The position numbers were made by a program, and so were the translations under genes. A stretch of DNA of 64,000 nt from Centroberyx gerrardi (lineage: Eukaryota; Chordata; Actinopteri; Beryciformes; Berycidae). The stretch lies in contig NC_136010.1 of assembly GCF_048128805.1 (NCBI RefSeq), positions 15,866,480 through 15,930,479 on the forward strand. Direction: 5' to 3'. Of the stretch, positions 12,150-30,490 are shown in pieces. How positions within the stretch are numbered: the stretch's first letter is position 1; each line of letters opens with the position of its first letter. The notes under the pieces are model-generated. The model did no database searches. It was not told where the DNA came from and saw nothing but the letters and a program-made list of their open reading frames with translations.

Positions 12150-13770
12150 TTCTCATTCCCAACTCGTCCTATGTTGACTCTTTGTCAAATCCCTTGGCGT
12201 CGCTATAACGACGCTAAAGGTACCCTTCTGCGTCTGTATAGGATGCACCGGGTGTTCCATAGACTCCATGGTAAAGCCCCTCGTGGCACGCCTGCAACTT
12301 TCTCTCCTGGACCACAGTCTGGCGTACAATTTCTGTGTCACGGTGTCTCTTGTCGTGACTCTAGTTTTCCTTGTGTTTCTCTGTGTTCCCTGCCTCCCTT
12401 GTGTCTCCGCCTCCCTGGTCTGTCTCTCTGTGTTAGTCTGTGTCTGTGTCTGTGCCAACGTCGGATGAAGACCAGCGCCTGCATTTACTGCGGTCAGGAA
12501 GGTCACTTCCTGGCAGCATGTCCGCTCCGGCCAAAAGAGGAGGCTCGTCAGTGACGGTGGGGGTACTGATGAGCCATACCACCTTCTCTTCTTCAAATTC
12601 CTGCGTTCGTATGCAGTTCCATGCTTCCCTGCTCTGGAGAGAAGATTCCATCCCTGTGCTTGCTCTGGTTGATTTCGGCGCCGATGCCAATTTCATCGAC
12701 GCCACACTAGTTTCTCAAGCTGGTATATCCACCGAGGCTCTCCCTACTACGCTGGACGCCAATGCTCTGGATGGCAGACTCCTGGCATGGGTCACCCACA
12801 GCTCTGTACCCCTCACCCTCCTCATTTTGGGAAACCACCAGGAGGCCATTCAGCTCCACGTTATTTCCTCTCCTCTCGCTCCTGTGGTTCTGGGTTGGCC
12901 CTGGTTAGAGTTGCATAACCCTCATATAGATTGGTCTACGGGTTCAGTGGTGAGTTGGAGCATCTTCTGTCATTCTCATTGCCTCCAATCTGCTCTGGCC
13001 CCCGGTGAGTCCGCTGTCTCTCCCTCACCTGAGCCCCCTGATCTCTCCTCTGTGCCCACTGAGTACCATGATTTGGGAGAGGTATTCAGTAAACAGCGGG
13101 CTCTCTCCTTACCTCCTCACCAGCCGTATGACTGCGCCATCAATCTACTACCTGGTGATGCCCTTCGGTGTGACCAACTCTCCCGCCGTCTTCCAGGCCC
13201 TCGTCAACGACGTCCTCCGAGACATGCTGAACCGCTTCATCTTCGTATACCTAGATGACATCCTGATCTTCTCTCGTGACATGGAGGAACACGCTCAGCA
13301 TGTCCGGTTAGTGCTCCGTCGCCTACTTGAAAACAAGCTGTTTGTGAAAGCCGAGAAACGTGAATTTCATAAGTCTTCTGTGAGTTTCCCGGGCTGCATT
13401 ATTGAGCAGGGACAGGTGAAGATGGATCCGGCCAAGATCCAGGCACTGGCGGAGTGGACGAGGCCCACCACCCGGAAGCAACTCCAGGGTTTCCTGGGAT
13501 TCTTGAGTTTCCTGGAACTGTTCAAGCCCTGTTTCCACATGCTTCGGGAGTACAACGTTTGCATGTGTTTGGATCTGGCTGCAGTCGGCCTCACTCGCCA
13601 TTTTCCTGCATCGCCCTCATCAGGTCTACCCATCACAAACTCTGTCATCAATCATGAGTACTGTCTATGCACTTGCACTGCGTTATTTTTGTTTTTGCCT
13701 TGCTCGGAGCAAGTGAAGTGGACACAATATCTTCATCTTAAAGGCCTCTACGCACCCGAGCAATGACTCA
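12150..13770 (+). mobile_element. Ty3/gypsy retrotransposon fossil (partial gag-pol)
   Basis: The parts appear in Ty3/gypsy order on plus. There is a CCHC zinc knuckle (CIYCGQEGHFLAACP, about 12478-12522), an aspartic-protease-like segment with DFGADANFIDA (about 12671-12703), and reverse transcriptase with [16 protein letters not shown] and the YLDDILIF catalytic box (about 13155-13275). The start of the connection toward RNase H is at about 13450-13510. RNase H proper, integrase and paired LTRs were not found, so it is a broken internal fragment with several breaks and missing pieces. Its readable motifs suggest moderate rather than ancient age. It lies in the spacer between the sulfotransferase inverted arms. 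Confidence 0.85.
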
Positions 13771-14300
13771 GGCCTGCAACGATTATTTAATTTGGACATT
13801 TTTATTTATTTTAGTAGGCCTACTATTATTCCAAAGACTGTTGTTGAGTGTGTGTGTATCCACAATTGCTGTATTTCATTTTGAGAATAAGCTAAAGAAA
13901 GCTAATTTTAAGGTACACACTTTGCCTCTGTGGAATGTAAAAGATTGATATTGGAATATCTGGGTATTTGCTTTGATATTGGAAGTTGTTTTTTATTTTC
14001 TGTTTTTATATTTCACATCTTGCTAGTTGCATAACTAAAGGCAATTGGTTTGCATTTAAAGTATCTGGTGTTGAGTTGTGGTAATTTTATACAGTCACAT
14101 ATTTCAAAGGGGGACATTGAGTTCAGGTTAATTGTAGTAATTGAAATTCTTAGTAGATATTGTTTAAATTCTTTAAACACTACTACGTGGAGGCACCGCC
14201 ATTTATTAATTCAGAGAGCTTTCTTATTTAATTTATTGTTAAATTGGAGTACTCAATTTCTCCTGCAGTTCTCCTGTTTCAGCGTACTTATTCAATAAAA
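13771..14300. other. Gene-free A+T-rich stretch
   Basis: Nothing recognisable was seen. It leads directly into the tandem array that follows and may belong to the same repeat unit. Confidence 0.45.
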
Positions 14301-14813
14301 TGTCATGTTTTAGTTAGTAACACTATGGAACATTATGGTACAAGTTTGTCTATATTGCATGGGAAAGGAAACCATCCATTTTGATGAAAGGATGTGGTAA
14401 GGACTTTGTAATACGATGGGATTAAACATTGCTTTCTTTTACAGTACAGTTTCAGTTTACTTACTCTGTAAATTGTAATGTCTTACTTAGTAACGTTGCA
14501 GAACATGCATGGTAAAAGTTTGTGTTTATTGCATGGAAAAGGGAATAACCAGTTACAAGGGATATGGTAAGAGCCTGGTAATACCATGGAAACAAACAAG
14601 GCTTCCTTTTACAGTACAGTTTCAGCTTACTTACTGAGTAAATTGTCATGTTTTACTTAGTAACGTTGTGGAATATATATGGTACAAGTTTGTGTTGATT
14701 GCATGGAAAAGGGAATAATCTATTACAAAGGATATGGTAAGAGCCTGGTAATACCATGGAAACAAACAAGGCTTCCTTTTACAGTACAGTTTCAGCTTAC
14801 TTACTTAGTAAAT
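14301..14813. repeat. Tandem array, three units of about 170-173 bp
   Basis: Units start at tgtcatgttttagttag (14301), tgtaatgtcttacttag (14474) and tgtcatgttttacttag (14644), and the array stops at 14813. Each unit contains gcatgg-aaag, a ggtaataccatgg-like core and cttttacagtacagtttcag. The last two units are nearly identical and the first is more diverged, so the array grew from its right side. No coding capacity. Confidence 0.85.
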
Positions 14814-15422
14814 TGTAAAAACATCTGCAAGAATGTATCCAGTATTTAAGAAGATGTACCATGACACTAGAGGAAAACTGTTCCTGCGGAGGTTGTTACC
14901 AGGCAAGTATTGATGTAATTTTTCAACTTAAATAAAAACAATTCCATAGTTTCTAAGGTATATCTAATAAACCCTTTATAAATGGGTGTAGCCATGAACA
15001 ATAACTACCGTATATAAGAAAAAGTAATTTATTTGAAAGTACTATCTTAATTTCTAGATAATACATAATTAAACTTGGGCTGTTACCAACATAAACCTTG
15101 GATAACTACAATTGTAACTTGAATTGATGGGTAATAGAGGAGGTGTTTCTAAGAATTGGTTGCCTACTTTCCTAGGAAGTACGCAATTATATCTGAGTTA
15201 TTACCAACCTAAAGCGGTCACAACTACACAGTACTTAGTTGAGTTGATGGGTAATAGTGGAGGTTTTTCTTAGTATTTCAGCTGTAGTTTCTCTGTATTT
15301 ACCTACTTATTTACCAGTGGTAATTACCCAATAATATACTATAATTTACTATACATTTACCGGGTAAATACTTAGTAATTAGGGGACTGTAAAAGGAAGG
15401 GTTACTGATAAGTTTATGAAAT
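14814..15422. repeat. Diverged repeats beside the inverted arm
   Basis: The motif ttgaattgatgggtaatag (about 15119) recurs as ttgagttgatgggtaatag (about 15240), a period of about 121 bp. At 15386, actgtaaaaggaag is the reverse complement of the cttccttttacagt motif in the neighbouring 170-bp units. The array and this region may therefore be halves of one inverted-repeat element. No gene is visible. Confidence 0.5.
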
Positions 15423-18234
<2,812 letters not shown>

Positions 18235-19454
18235 CTGTAAGAGTGTTACATTTTTAATTCAAAATACACATACGATATTGCAAATATTGTCCAAGCAGAG
18301 ATATTTGTCTGGATTTAATATTTTTTCAATTTAGTGAATGTAGTGTGTTCATCATCTAAATCCAAAGACCTAAACAAAGATCAGTTGGTCTGACAATGTA
18401 AACAAAATTTTATTGCATCAAATGTGATGGTAGGAAGCAACAAAGAAATGCTCACTGGTCCTGTTTATGGCTGGCAGTTTTATCATTTATTCCCTAAAAA
18501 GTATAGTCACCAAAATTTGCCTCTAGTACTTATTTTTTAGTCACTAGTCATTATTCTGGCAGCTACTAGTTGCTAATAGATTTTAATAGTTGCTATATAA
18601 TAGATAGATACTAGTTATAGGTGCTAGTGACTAAAAAAAAAAAATCTGCAGCGTTAAAATATGTAATAACTTAATTATTTATCATTTCTAATTACATTAT
18701 TTCGCCCATTTTAAAAACAGAATGATTGGGAAACAAAAATCCTATTTATTTTTGCCACAACAAAAAAATTGATTCAGATAGAATCTGAAAACCCCAAAGT
18801 GACACAACACTTGAGATGACAATACAACAAAGAATTGTGGGAGTTGAGCAAAAATTCCAGTTAGGTTGTGTGAAAATTCATAACTATGTAAAATGTGCAC
18901 AATAATTGAACTGTTACTTACTTCTTCTTAATTAGATAATACTCAATCAACCAAACCAAACAAAACAAAACAAAAAAAAAAGTACTGTGAATCAATTTGA
19001 TAGTAGCCTACACTGGCACAGGTTAAAGGACAACAAGGATGTAATTTGTGATAAGCTGATCAGCTTGGTGCTTTGAGAAGGTGTCACCTCACCTCACAGT
19101 TTTTGATTCAGTCTGTGGCTTCTATCAGGAAACTGAACTCCTGACACAATAAAAAAGTTACTTTAGGCTATCTAATCATCGATAGGCACAGAGCTGACAA
19201 GACAGATAACAAACTAGACTATGGAGCATGGCGTATGCGCAGCAAGTTGTTATTTTTTTATCCTAGGGACTGAACAACTGACTACCTGCTGGTCGCAACT
19301 AAAAATCCATCCCAAAATACTAATGTTAAAAAATAACAGCTATTTGCGATGTACCTTAAATTCCTGGTTCCATTTTGTTGTTTGATGGTATATTTTTCTT
19401 ATTCCTGTGGATAACTGGCCAAACGTAGATGACATGTCGTCAAGACATTTCCAA
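18235..19454. other. Upstream flank of SULT copy, no further exon recognised
   Basis: A+T-rich DNA with short tact(a)gt-type repeats near 18520-18625. The 5' untranslated exon expected from the acceptor at the ATG must lie here or further up, but I could not place it. Confidence 0.45.
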
Positions 19455-19660
19455 TGCTGCTACAATGGAAAAAGGATACTAATAGGAACGCTACAGCGTT
19501 CTAAGACGGGCACCTTCTTACATTACTGTAAGAAGGTGCTCCTTGGTCGAAAAATAGGGGAAAAGCAAGAATTGTCAAAAAAAGGCGAATCCAAGGCACT
19601 CTTCATATGATTAAAAAGCTTTAATGAAAGGCTAGTTCATAGTCGAACAGATAAAATCAA

Positions 19661-19698
19661 GCCAACATGTTTCGACCACACACGGCCTTCGTCAGGGC
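19661..19698 (-). ncRNA. Hammerhead-ribozyme-like core, left arm
   Basis: Read on minus, this is the same 38-nt segment as in the right arm: CTGACGA, a GGCC...GGTC stem, then GAAAC and a short ACATGT. The family is known to carry minimal hammerhead motifs in its terminal repeats. Activity is not shown by sequence. Confidence 0.6.
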
Positions 19699-19866
19699 AT
19701 AGCAATGAAAGCAGTTCACCTCACATACCATATATAACATAGGTTGACATTAGTCTAATAACAGTCAGCTGGTGAGGTAGTAAGGCAATTACCAGGTAAG
19801 GCCATCAATATTGACCTATCACCACCAGAGGTCAGTGTATACATCTATCTATGAACAAACCGATAA

Positions 19867-19924
19867 CTGTAAAAAAGACAGAGTCACCATTGGATTCACA
19901 ATGGTGACTCTGTCTTTTTTACAG
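19867..19924. repeat. Perfect 26-bp stem, 6-nt loop hairpin
   Basis: The segment 19867-19892 (ctgtaaaaaagacagagtca...) is the exact reverse complement of 19899-19924, with loop gattca. It sits next to the inner end of the left Penelope-like arm and may mark the point where the inverted copy was joined. Confidence 0.95.
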
Positions 19925-20284
19925 CTATTAGTATAGATCATGTCCCTTTAACCTCTAGAAGAGGGGATAGACAGAGAACACTCAACCAAAAAGAGAGCCG
20001 CTGGATCCATAAGCTCCAGGCTATGGTGCTTCCTGGTCTGAATGACTCTATTGACATGGTTTCTTTTTTATAGACTTATCTGATTTATATATTGTGTGTG
20101 TATGTGTTGACATGACATGTATGTTTGTTCATAGATAGATGTATACACTGACCTCTGGTGGTGATAGGTCAATATTGATGGCCTTACCTGGTAATTGCCT
20201 TACTACCTCACCAGCTGACTGTTATTAGACTAATGTCAACCTATGTTATATATGGTATGTGAGGTGAACTGCTTTCATTGCTAT

Positions 20285-20322
20285 GCCCTGACGAAGGCCG
20301 TGTGTGGTCGAAACATGTTGGC
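20285..20322 (+). ncRNA. Hammerhead-ribozyme-like core, right arm
   Basis: In order: GCC (stem I side), CTGACGA (matches the invariant CUGANGA), GGCC-GTGTGT-GGTC (stem II with loop), GAAA (invariant), a short self-complementary ACATGT (minimal stem III), then GGC closing stem I against GCC. All catalytic core bases of the hammerhead fold are present. A very short stem III is typical of ribozymes in Penelope-like elements, which may work as dimers. Confidence 0.65.
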
Positions 20323-20740
20323 TTGATTTTATCTGTTCGACTATGAACTAGCCTTTCATTAAAGCTTTTTATTCATATGAAGAGTGCCTTGGATTCGCCT
20401 TTTTTTGACAATTGCTGCTACAATGGAGTTTAATAGGAGAACAATGTTCAGCTATCTAAAACATAAACCGATTAAACTAAACTAAACATAAACTAACACC
20501 GGTTTTTGGTGTTAGTCTCTCAGAACCAAAGAGCAAAGGGCTTCTTTCTAGACTCACCATTTTGCACCAACATTCAACAATCATACAGGGAGAAATCCAT
20601 CATTGAAGAGGGAGAGATACCAACTTCCCAACCTACATTAGGCCCAATAGTCCACAATGCAGTGCAGCCACACTGTTGTGTTTTGTGTAAGGGGCGTAAT
20701 TCTTGCTTCATCTCAATTGACGACAACAGCTATCACTATT

Positions 20741-21222
20741 GAAATTGTCCTCTGAAGTGTTCAAGTGCCCATGGCGAAAATGAATGTGGCTTTTGGATCC
20801 CGTTTACCAATCGTTCTGTTTTTGAAATAGGTGAAATAATGTAAGTATAAATTACTTATGATGAAGTTATGACATATTTTAACATGTTACTAAAATAAAA
20901 AAAACAACAACCATGTTTGGATGTTACATTATCATCGCTTCACAAAGCCACAAAATATTGGAATGCTAAGTATGGCTAAAGTAATCTTTTATAATTTTCA
21001 TTGCAGTTTCAAAACCCATCCGAATCCACCTCAACAAATCAAAAAATGGATACGCTAATAGAGGAATCCTCGAAAGCAAAAATAGTCAAGATTAGTGTTG
21101 GACATAGTTAAAGACAATCATTTTACACCTCTATTCATTTTCACGATAGACTGAAAGTGGGTGGGATCCGGAATGCCTTATTTGTGCCGAAAAAATGATG
21201 TCACACTTGAGAGGACAATTTC
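20741..21222. mobile_element. MITE-like element with inverted ends of about 20 bp
   Basis: The left end is gaaattgtcctctgaagtgt. The right end, inward, is gaaattgtcctctcaagtgt (21203-21222). Subterminal ggatcc and gaaaatgaat motifs also recur in inverse order. About 480 bp, non-coding, family not recognised, and no sure target duplication. Confidence 0.6.
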
Positions 21223-21565
21223 TCTCTCCACCTGTACTTAAGAATTTCAATAAATAATTGGTAAAAAAAAAAAAAAACTAAAACCATATTGATGAATACA
21301 TTTGTACTGGAAGAGAAAGTTAAATTTACAACCACTAGTTTCAATATTTGCTAAAACATTTTTCTTATGTACTGTATAAATACATTCAAATTTCAATAGC
21401 TAATTTCCCATGAACTAGGTCAAATAATAAAAAAAATTATATTTTCAAATGTCATACATGTTACCACACCCTCTCCCATTCCCTCAAACACACATGTGCC
21501 CACAAGCTACCTACTACTAGCTACTACTACGTATATCACGTAAGAGTATCTTCCTTTTAAATTGC

Positions 21566-21625
21566 AGAATAGAATCAGAATCAGAATCAGAAATACTTTA
21601 TTGATCCCCGAGGGGAAATTGACTA
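21566..21625 (-). mobile_element. Retroposon 3' tail fragment
   Basis: Read on minus, the segment ends in gatcaataaagtatttctga followed by repeated gattct. This is a 3' tail found widely in fish non-LTR retroposons, perhaps RTE-type. Only the tail is present. Confidence 0.45.
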
Positions 21626-22856
21626 GTGACTAATAATAAGTACAAGTGCCTAATTTTAGCGACTTCCCTGTGAGGGAACAGTAAAAATGAAATTAGTCAC
21701 CAGTTACTATAAAATAAATCCTAGTACTTATGAAATAGTTAACAGTAAAAAAAGAAAAGTGTCAAGTAAAAAACAAATTAGTCACTAGTAACTATTAAAT
21801 TAGAACTAAAATGTATTTTATAGCAACTGATAAAATATATAGCAACTAGACATAACAATGTACAGTGCATATTAGGGAATAAATGACAAAACGGCCTGCC
21901 ATACAAACAGGAAAATCTCTCACAGACACATGAATTACAACATTTCCTATTCAGCTAAAAGTTCCCCACCCACAGTGCTAACAGATGTGAAAGTATCAGA
22001 CAACATTCACATACACCAAAGAACAATAATACTGCTTACTCTTGAGTGGCAACATTTGAAAAAGGTCATTTAAACAAAATAACTCCTCATGTCCCTCTGA
22101 CCCGCTTCTTTTCTCTCTCATCTCCTTCTCTTCCTGCCTCACAAATACAAACACGCTATATTTTATGTTGGCAACCCACGACTGGGAGGCCTCTTTACCT
22201 TCCCCTTTTTACTTCATCTAAACTCACTCAATCTCCAGACTGTGATTCTCTATTTACATTTGCACAGAAGCTGAACACAGGGAATCCTATCATTCTCCCA
22301 ACAGTAGATACACAGCACAGTAGTGAGGTGCTGTAGTATTTGGCTGTCTGTAAGGAGTGTGAACCCAGATTATGTCATTGCTTTGGTCATTATTAAACTC
22401 TCAAAGAACTTTTCACTGTATCAGATTTGTTATCTAATTCAAAGAACTGCTTGTATTTACACTCAAACTTGTATCCACTCACCTGGTCTCTCCAAACACT
22501 GGCTGCATCAGTCTATTCTAATCTGACTATCCACAGTCAACAGTGAACTTGTTGTGTAATACGCCCAGTAATATACTGTATGACTTCCTGAAGTGAGTCT
22601 AGGCGTGTTCCCAGCCTACTGTGTGAGTTACTCCATTATCTGCTTTGAGGCCTACTGATCAAACATTTGAACCACTGTTGTCAGGTAAGAAGCATGGGCT
22701 AATGTAATGTCAGGTAGAATCCAATCTTAGAGCATTACTAAAGATTTCAGTGTCACACAGGATTAATCATTTTCTACTCATTTCCTGATTTGAAGAGAGA
22801 TATACGTTGGGCCATTCAAGCATTTTTTGATAATTTGCTTTAAAGCAATTAGAATG
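21626..22856. other. Gene-free stretch between SULT genes
   Basis: A+T-rich with scattered ctagtgac/tagtcact-type repeats (21620-21860) like those near 18540-18640. No exon or RNA gene was recognised. Confidence 0.45.
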
Positions 22857-23421
22857 TTAAAGGTCCCATATTCTACACTTTCCAGTGTTTTATTTTATGT
22901 CTTGAGGTCCATTTAAAACTGTTTGTGTGGTGTCATGTACCAAAAACACTCTCAATCCATTTTTACACGTTCATTTTCCAGCATCTCTCTGGCGCGTTGC
23001 CAAGAACAGGCTGTTTCTGTTGCTGTGCCTTTAAGGCTCATTAATATTAACAACCCTCTGTTCTGATTGGCTAACCGTTTCAAGAGTGAAACATGAGACA
23101 CCACAGACCCAGCAGCTGCAGACAGGGAGAGGCAGGGAAAACTCTCTGGTAATAAACAATGACAACCGCTCAACCGCTTTGAAAAAAACACTTTGTTAAA
23201 CTATTATTTCTTTCAAAAATTATAATGAGAACCTTTGTGACGCCACAAAGTTATGGAAGTCCAAACGGCTCGTTTAGAGGCTCGGATTTCTAATATGGAT
23301 TGTGTGGATTTAGTTGCCGACCGTGCGTTTTGATACTTTCACAATGTTTAGATAGCACATCCAACTCCTTTATAATCAAAAGGCAAGGGAAATACTGTTT
23401 TACACGATATGGGACCTTTAA
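22857..23421. mobile_element. TTAA-target MITE (ggtcccata family)
   Basis: TTAA at 22857 and 23418 flanks the inverted ends aggtcccatattct and, from the right, aggtcccatatcgtg. It is 565 bp and non-coding. The ends and the TTAA site match a very common teleost MITE mobilised by piggyBac or Kolobok-like transposases. Confidence 0.8.
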
Positions 23422-23584
23422 TATCTTTGCACATGTAGAAGAAAATGTGAGCGGATGTGTGAAGGGTAGAAATAACTGAGATGCTTGAGTTCCATCTTAT
23501 TTTATTGTACACATAAAAATACATTGCTTCCATGAACCCCAGTTTTATAAGGTGCAGAAGAGGATTAGGCCACATGTGAAAAAT

Positions 23585-23748
23585 GTATTTGAGTTCTGAG
23601 TTTAAAGTCAGAATTCTGAGTTTAAAGTCAGAATTCTGACTTCATTCTCAGAATTCTGACTATATTTTCTGAGTTTTAAGTCAGAATTCTGAGATTAAAG
23701 TCAGGATTCAGAATTCTGACTTTTTTCTCAGACTTTAATCTCTGTGTG
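23585..23748. repeat. Tandem repeat of a palindromic unit
   Basis: The unit gtcagaattctgag and variants repeat about eight times in alternating sense. Each unit is nearly self-complementary around gaattc. The block can form cruciforms and is a natural hot spot for length change. Confidence 0.85.
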
Positions 23749-24172
23749 GCCCTAATCCTCTTCCATAATAAGGAGTATAGTATCTTCATAAAAATCAGAG
23801 TAAGTAAATGTTAGACCTGCTGTACACGGTTCAAACATAGAGAAATCAACATAATGAGTAAACCTTTGGCAGTATTTTCCTGACACTGATCTGTTGATCC
23901 TTTAGCCTGAGTTGAGTTAAAGTAGTGGTAGAGTCATGCAGTAGCACCATGCGCATGGTAGTGTACATAATTTCACAGAGGTCTTGCCATTCTTGTTAGG
24001 GGCAGACTGATCAGACATTTAGATAATATGATGCACATATATTACTAACCCATATATGTTATCTTTTTGTAAGATTTATATAAAAATATGTTTGGTTAAT
24101 TTTTGTATTTGCTACACTTACAGCCCCTCATTTTACAAGGAGTCTACTTCAGAGATGAATATTGATGTGAAG

Positions 24173-25205
24173 CATGGGCGGAAATTACGGGGGGGACAGG
24201 GGGGTCCGGACCCCCCCTTCCTGGGAAAAACAGAGAGTTGTCCCCCTCAATATATCATTGTAAACATAACTATATAATTTTAAATAATATAATAATATGC
24301 ATTGAAAGCACTTGTGCTAATTATAGACACAAAACAATGCGTTTTTAAGTCCCCCCCCCCCCCTCTCATATGCCTCACAGTGGTTTGGTCCACTGCCTAC
24401 CTGCCTCCCCGAACCCCCACACACACACACACACACATTAGCCCTCGGTACGAGTGTCTGTGGAGCAATCTCTGGAAGTGTGTCAGTGGTGGCAGACCTC
24501 CAGTAAGTAGCTGCTTCGCAAAGGTTAACTTAAAACCAAGGATGTGTCAGACATTTTTCTTTACTTCTACCACTCAATAGAATAAAACACATTCACAATT
24601 GTAACCAGACAACATTTTGTTCGCTCCACTACCTCGCGGTTGAATCTTGTGCGTCAACGTATTGGTACGGAGCAGCCGCGTCTCCTAATGCATGTATGTG
24701 TATGGAGGCAGGAGGTCTATCCACAATTAAAATCATCATAACTCACTGAATTTTCGACCGATTTTCAAGCGGTTTGGTTTGTTACAAATGCCAGACATGT
24801 ATTTATGATACAGGATACTTGGTTAAATTAAAATGCGGGTTTTCATACCAAAATTATCTTTTGTAGATGGTAACAGTAATATTTCTATAATATAATAGGC
24901 TATTTAAGATTAACTTACCCTACGTAATTAGGTTCTAAGTATATTCTTTTTTTCTTACTGCATGTAAAATGGCTGCCACTATGTAATTTTGTTTATAATT
25001 TTGGAAATAAATGAAGACTTAATTCTTAAAAAAGACCCTGAAGTAAGTTTCTGGCAGGCTTCATAGCGTTCTGGACTTTTACACATTGACAGCAAAACAT
25101 TAGAGATCTGCTTTTTCGGGAGAACTAAATCTAATTAGGCATATGTTAGCTTTAGTTCAGTTAATGGGTGTTGCATCTCACCTACTACTGTAAATAACCT
25201 GCATG

Positions 25206-25248
<43 letters not shown>

Positions 25249-25546
25249 TATTTGTCAGCCAGCCAGGTCAGTTAAAATGGCAGAGAAAAGAAAAACAGAC
25301 ATCCGATCATTTTTCAGTGCACCGAAACGCCAAGTAGAAAGACCCCAGTAATATCAAAGGCAATTTGATAAAATCTTCATAAGAAAGGAATGAAGTGCTT
25401 ATGGAAATGTTTCATAATGGACCTCTATATACATTTAATACAACAGTACTTTTGGCGGCACCTTTAGTGTCCCCTTCAGGAATTGCTCTTGAGAAATCTT
25501 TCTGTTTATTGTCCCCCCCAACAGTGAAATGAAATATCCACCCTTG
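24173..25546 (+). mobile_element. Internally deleted hAT transposon with 8-bp duplication
   Basis: A perfect 8-bp target duplication, atgtgaag, lies at 24165-24172 and 25547-25554. The terminal inverted repeats are catgggcgg and, inward from the right, caagggtgg. Near the right end, an ATG at 25277 on plus opens a short frame MAEKRKTDIRSFFSAPKRQ, resembling the N-terminus of hAT transposases, and then stops. The rest of the transposase is missing. Inside are a C-run (24350-24362), a (CA)n tract (24418-24437) and a (TG)n tract (25207-25247). G-rich tracts lie just inside the left end. Confidence 0.85.
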
Positions 25547-25989
25547 ATGTGAAGAAATCATTACAGTCATCTGATTTTCTATGCACTTTCATGATTGATA
25601 GTAGTTCATTGGCTGAATTCAATTGATGCCGCACAATGTTCCACTAGTAACATGAGAGACAACAGGAAACTTGATTTTCCCCACAGATTTTGAATGGGAA
25701 ATTCATATTCTCACACATTTTGTGCGTGAACTTGATTTTTCCACAAATTTTGAGTGGCAAAATGTCATGGATGAATTAAGTATGGCATATAACATTTTGA
25801 CAACAACCATTAAAACAATTCTATTCTTGAAATGATGTGTCTTCGCAATTTCAGTTGAGAGTGGATAGCCCTATCCAAGGCCATTTAGACCATGTGACGA
25901 TAATTCTCCCTTCAAATCAACCCAGTCAATCATGGATCATACAGACTGATTGACCCATCCTTACACTTGTACAGCCTGGCCAGACCTTT

Positions 25990-30490
<4,501 letters not shown>

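Larger units (their letters stand above)
19455..20427 (+). mobile_element. Penelope-like retroelement insertion with inverted arms
   Basis: A 15-bp direct duplication, tgctgctacaatgga (19455-19469 and 20413-20427), brackets the insertion. Inside are two near-identical inverted arms of 291 bp (19570-19860 and 20123-20413). Between them, 19981-20073 on plus encodes a short terminal frame with ESRWIHKLQAMVLPGLND before a stop. This resembles the C-terminus of the GIY-YIG endonuclease of Penelope-like elements. Each arm holds a hammerhead-like core. Reverse transcriptase is absent, so this is a heavily 5'-truncated copy with an inverted terminal segment, an arrangement known for this family. Confidence 0.75.
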
